NCBI GenBank assembly: GCA_019120675.1
Contig: DWUQ01000105.1
Span: forward strand, 1 to 35,202
Direction: 5' to 3'
Source of the DNA: Candidatus Paenalcaligenes intestinipullorum
Lineage (GTDB): Bacteria; Pseudomonadota; Gammaproteobacteria; Burkholderiales; Burkholderiaceae_B
Length of the DNA stretch: 35,202 bases
Shown: positions 32,149 through 35,202 of the stretch, in pieces
Layout of the letters: every line of letters begins with the position of its first letter
Position numbering within the stretch: the stretch's first letter is position 1
Notes under the pieces: generated by a model
The model's database searches: none
Told to the model about the DNA's origin: nothing
Seen by the model: the letters and a program-made list of their open reading frames with translations, nothing else
Made by a program: the position numbers and the translations under genes

Positions 32149-33216
32149 CTAGGCCACGACCGTCCAATCTAGCTCGCTACCTGCGGCCAAAGGCACCACA
32201 TCATCACCCGCGATTGTCAGCGCGTCAGGAATTGCAAACGCACGTTTTTGTAAGGTCAATTGTCCAGTGTTGCGCGGTAGACCATAAAAATCCGGCCCAT
32301 TTTCACTGGCAAAGGCTTGCAAACGATCCAGAGCTCCAACAGAGTCAAAGGCCGTAGCGTAAAGCTCCATGGCATGCAAAGCGGTGTAACACCCCGCACA
32401 ACCACAGTCCTGCTCTTTGCGTCCGCGCGGGTGGGGCGCACTATCGGTACCCAAGAAAAAACGCTTGCTGTCACTGGTGGCAGCTTTTAATAAAGCTTGG
32501 CGGTGCGTCTCACGCTTGAGCACGGGCAAACAGAACCAGTGGGGACGTAGTCCGCCTAGAAATAAAGCGTTGCGATTATAAAGCAAATGATGAGCGGTAA
32601 TCGTCGCCGCCACGGGCCCTTCAGCCTCGCTCACATACGCCACCCCTTCGGCGGTGGTGAGGTGCTCAAACACAACCTTAAGCTCAGGAAACTGTTGACG
32701 CAGAGGAATCATGACACGATCAATAAACACCGCTTCACGATCAAATAAGTCAACGGAAGGATCGGTAACCTCGCCATGCACCAATAACGGCATGCCAACC
32801 TCTTGCATGGCCTCTAAAGCCGCTGGGCAATGACGCAATAAATCCGTAACCCCCGCATCTGAATTGGTGGTGGCACCCGCTGGGTACAATTTAACCCCAT
32901 GCACCATTCCCGAAGCTTTGGCCGTACGGATTTCCTGAGCGGGCGTGTTATCAGTAAGATACAACGTCATAAGCGGCTCAAAGGCCTGGGCCTGCTGATC
33001 CAACGCCGTATCGGCTTGCAAGGCGTTAAGAATGCGTTGCCGATACGCCAGAGCCTGCTCGGTCGTGGTTACCGGAGGGGTCAAGTTCGGCATAATAATC
33101 GCACGACCAAACTGGGCAGCGGTGTGGCCCACAATGTCTTGTAGCATCGCGCCATCACGCAAGTGCAAATGCCAATCATCGGGGCGGGTAATCGTAATAC
33201 TGGAAGCAGAAGACAT
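32149..33216 (-). CDS. pyrC: Dihydroorotase PyrC (class II)
   Basis: 355 aa. [95 protein letters not shown]. Confidence 0.96.
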   Translation of the reverse strand: MSSASSITITRPDDWHLHLRDGAMLQDIVGHTAAQFGRAIIMPNLTPPVTTTEQALAYRQRILNALQADTALDQQAQAFEPLMTLYLTDNTPAQEIRTAKASGMVHGVKLYPAGATTNSDAGVTDLLRHCPAALEAMQEVGMPLLVHGEVTDPSVDLFDREAVFIDRVMIPLRQQFPELKVVFEHLTTAEGVAYVSEAEGPVAATITAHHLLYNRNALFLGGLRPHWFCLPVLKRETHRQALLKAATSDSKRFFLGTDSAPHPRGRKEQDCGCAGCYTALHAMELYATAFDSVGALDRLQAFASENGPDFYGLPRNTGQLTLQKRAFAIPDALTIAGDDVVPLAAGSELDWTVVA

Positions 33217-33377
33217 AATTCAATACTAAAAACGTGGGCACTAAGCCCGCTGACCATCGACGCATACGCGGCTCAGGCCTTATTATCCTATAGTGCTTGG
33301 CTTACGCCTACCTCTTGCTGAGTTTTACTATATATTCGAACCACACTTCACTATTTAATGAGGAGACGCTACTCATC

Positions 33378-33680
33378 ATGGCCACCAAAAACACAGAAAG
33401 CGAAAAAAAAACCAACCACGCCCGAGACGCTCAAACCGCTGGTTTTAAAAAACCCGTACAGCCTAGCCCCGAGCTCGCTCAAATTGTAGGTAGTGACCCA
33501 CTACCCCGCACCGAAGTCACCAAGAAAGTGTGGGCGTACATTAAAACGCATCACTTACAAAATCCAGCCAACCGCCGTAACATCCTAGCCGATGACACGT
33601 TATACGCCGTCCTAGGCAAAAAAGAGGTGAGTATGTTTGAGCTGACCAAACTCATTAGCGGTCATTTACGCCCGATTTAG
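33378..33680 (+). CDS. SWIB/MDM2 domain-containing protein
   Basis: 100 aa from ATG at 33378. PSPELAQIVGSDPLPRTEVTKKVWAYIKTHHLQNPANRRNILADDTLYAVLGKKEVSMFELTKLISGHL is a clear SWIB domain. Confidence 0.88.
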   Translation: MATKNTESEKKTNHARDAQTAGFKKPVQPSPELAQIVGSDPLPRTEVTKKVWAYIKTHHLQNPANRRNILADDTLYAVLGKKEVSMFELTKLISGHLRPI

Positions 33681-33870
33681 TATTCTTTTTTACTCTTACT
33701 CCCACTTCGCTTCGTAGCCGCTATTCAGCGCTGTGCTTCTAGTGCAGGCTCAGTGTTTAAGTACAGATCGCTTGCTGCACTAAGAATTTTATGTTGCACA
33801 CTATTCATTGATATATTTAAAAAGCATTACAGATCTACTCTAAGCACTTACCCACTGATTAGGAGCTGAT

Positions 33871-34440
33871 ATAACCTCTCGTGCACTCGTCTGGTTTCGA
33901 CGAGACCTCCGCCCTGATGATCACACGGCTTTGTGCCATGCGCTGACGACACATGAGGAAGTCTTTGCCGTCTTTATTTTTGATCGACCTCTTTTAAAAA
34001 GCCTAGACCCAGAGGATCGACGCTTAAGCTTTATCTGGCATAGCCTAGAAGCGGTGCGACAGCAATTCGAAGCCGCTGGAGGCCACTTTCATTATGTTTT
34101 ACAGACTGGCTTTATGCACAATCGCGTGCGCATGCTCTGCGCATCGTGTTTGACTAAGCATTTATTGGTGGATTGGCGTTGTGGGGAAGCCCACTTTGCT
34201 AAGTGGCTGCTGGATTATGACCAAGCCTCCAACGTGGGCGGCTGGCAATGGTCGGCCTCAACGGGCTGCGATGCACAGCCCTATTTCCGTATTTTTAATC
34301 CGACCACGCAAGCACAGAAGTTTGATGCTAAAGGGGAATACGTGCGCCGTTATGTACCCAGCTCTGAGCGAAGCCGCACACCAATCGTTGACCATGCGAC
34401 CCAACGTCAGCGTGCGCTTGAATTTTATGGTCGGCTTTAA
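33871..34440 (+). pseudogene. phrB: Deoxyribodipyrimidine photolyase remnant: N-terminal ~75 aa fused in frame to C-terminal FAD-domain end, central region missing
   Basis: Frame from 33871 reads [79 protein letters not shown], then [91 protein letters not shown] lies just upstream of the ATA. Confidence 0.88.
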
Positions 34441-34451
34441 TAAAAGATGAA

Positions 34452-35003
34452 TTAATCATCCAAAGGGGATCGATGAGCACAATGTGCCAGCCACCCTTTG
34501 ACCGTACGATAAATTAACCAGAGCAACACCGCTAAGCCCGTTAGCCAACCAATATAAATCATGGTTAACAAAGCACTCAGCCCTAAGCCTAATACCCCCC
34601 ACCAGAAGGTACTAATCAACCAGTCAAAATGCACAGCGTACTTAGTACCCGCCGCATCGCTGCGCTTGTAATAGGCCAGCACTAACGCCGCTAAGCTACT
34701 GGCACCAAATGCTCCTAAGCTAATAACTCCTAGCGCAAATAGCCCATAAGCAATATGAATAATATGAGGCAAGCCAAACGTAGGCTTGACCATCGTAGAG
34801 GTAGCGGTAGGAGACGTAGCGGTATGCAAGTTATTTTCTTTATTTCCGCCATGTGGTTTTTCATTCACGCCATCTCGACCTTCAGGGCTCAGCGCTGAAG
34901 CGGGTGCCGGTGGGTTTGATTCCGTTGGCGTTGCTCCTGTTGGATGAACGGTTGGGACTTCTGAAGGTCCACCATTTGATGACACATCGTTTAGATTGCT
35001 CAT
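34452..35003 (-). CDS. DUF4870-like small membrane protein with long low-complexity N-terminus
   Basis: Start ATG at 35003 (MSNLNDVSSNGGPSEVPTV), preceded by GAGGAAAGAG. C-terminal TM segments (HIIHIAYGLFALGVISLGAFGASSLAALVLAYYKRSDAAGTKYAVHFDWLISTFWWGVLGLGLSALLTMIYIGWLTGLAVLLWLIYRTVKGW) fit DUF4870 topology. Confidence 0.75.
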   Translation of the reverse strand: MSNLNDVSSNGGPSEVPTVHPTGATPTESNPPAPASALSPEGRDGVNEKPHGGNKENNLHTATSPTATSTMVKPTFGLPHIIHIAYGLFALGVISLGAFGASSLAALVLAYYKRSDAAGTKYAVHFDWLISTFWWGVLGLGLSALLTMIYIGWLTGLAVLLWLIYRTVKGWLAHCAHRSPLDD

Positions 35004-35103
35004 GCTCTTTCCTCGATTAAACACCTTCAATTCAATACTGTAGCGATTGTACGCGTTAACAGAGGATTGCACACGTTCTTGGCAGCGGTCTTTGGCGCAG
35101 ACG

Positions 35104-35140
35104 AAAAAAAGCCCCGCTTCAGTCTTGAAGCGGGGCTTTT
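35104..35140 (-). terminator. Intrinsic terminator of the rRNA operon
   Basis: AAAAAAAGCCCCGCTTC-agtctt-GAAGCGGGGCTTTT. On the minus strand the GC stem is followed by a T7 run, just 3' of 5S. Confidence 0.9.
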
Positions 35141-35150
35141 TAGTGTAAGA

Positions 35151-35202
35151 GCCTGACGATGACCTACTTTCACAGGCGTAATGCCCACTATCATCGGCGC
35201 GA
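35151..35202 (-). rRNA. rrf: 5S rRNA, 3' portion (5' part outside window)
   Basis: Minus strand reads TCGCGCCGATGATAGTGGGCATTACGCCTGTGAAAGTAGGTCATCGTCAGGC, a typical 5S 3' end (GCCGATGATAGT, GTGAAAGTAGGTCATCGTCAGGC). Confidence 0.93.

Noticed and set aside
33740-33782. TAGTGCAG...CTGCACTA inverted repeat between the SWIB gene and the photolyase remnant, considered as IS ends
   Set aside because: Arms of only 8 bp, 27-bp spacer, no transposase and no visible target-site duplication; could be chance or a weak terminator.
34181-34450. 89 aa plus-strand ORF in an alternative frame of the photolyase remnant
   Set aside because: The photolyase C-terminal homology is in the other frame (33931-34440); this frame shows no homology I recognise.

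Overview
The window looks like a chromosomal segment of an Alcaligenaceae-like betaproteobacterium (Burkholderiales); this is inferred from gene content, gene order and protein sequence, not from a search. Its core is a complete minus-strand division and cell-wall (dcw) cluster: mraZ-rsmH-ftsL-ftsI-murE/murF fusion-mraY-murD-ftsW-murG-murC-ddlB-ftsQ-ftsA-ftsZ-lpxC. Downstream of it are a DUF721 (DciA-like) gene on the opposite strand, an M23 peptidase and secA. The left flank carries mnmC (cut by the window edge), a fadD-like acyl-CoA ligase, a YciA-type thioesterase, an MgtE Mg2+ transporter and lldD. The right flank carries rnpB (RNase P RNA), a Uup-like ABC-F ATPase, pyrC, a SWIB-domain protein, a photolyase remnant, a DUF4870-like membrane protein, and the 3' end of a 5S rRNA with its terminator. 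I found no CRISPR array, transposase, prophage or convincing new multi-gene system. The observations most worth checking are: (1) a photolyase pseudogene with an ATA in place of the start codon and a large in-frame internal deletion; (2) a four-repeat, 10-bp-phased MraZ-type operator over the mraZ start site; (3) an apparent extra hairpin in the P15-P17 region of RNase P RNA; (4) tandem stem-loops between ftsA and ftsZ; (5) a GntR/FadR-type operator upstream of a solitary lldD; (6) the MurE-MurF fusion.
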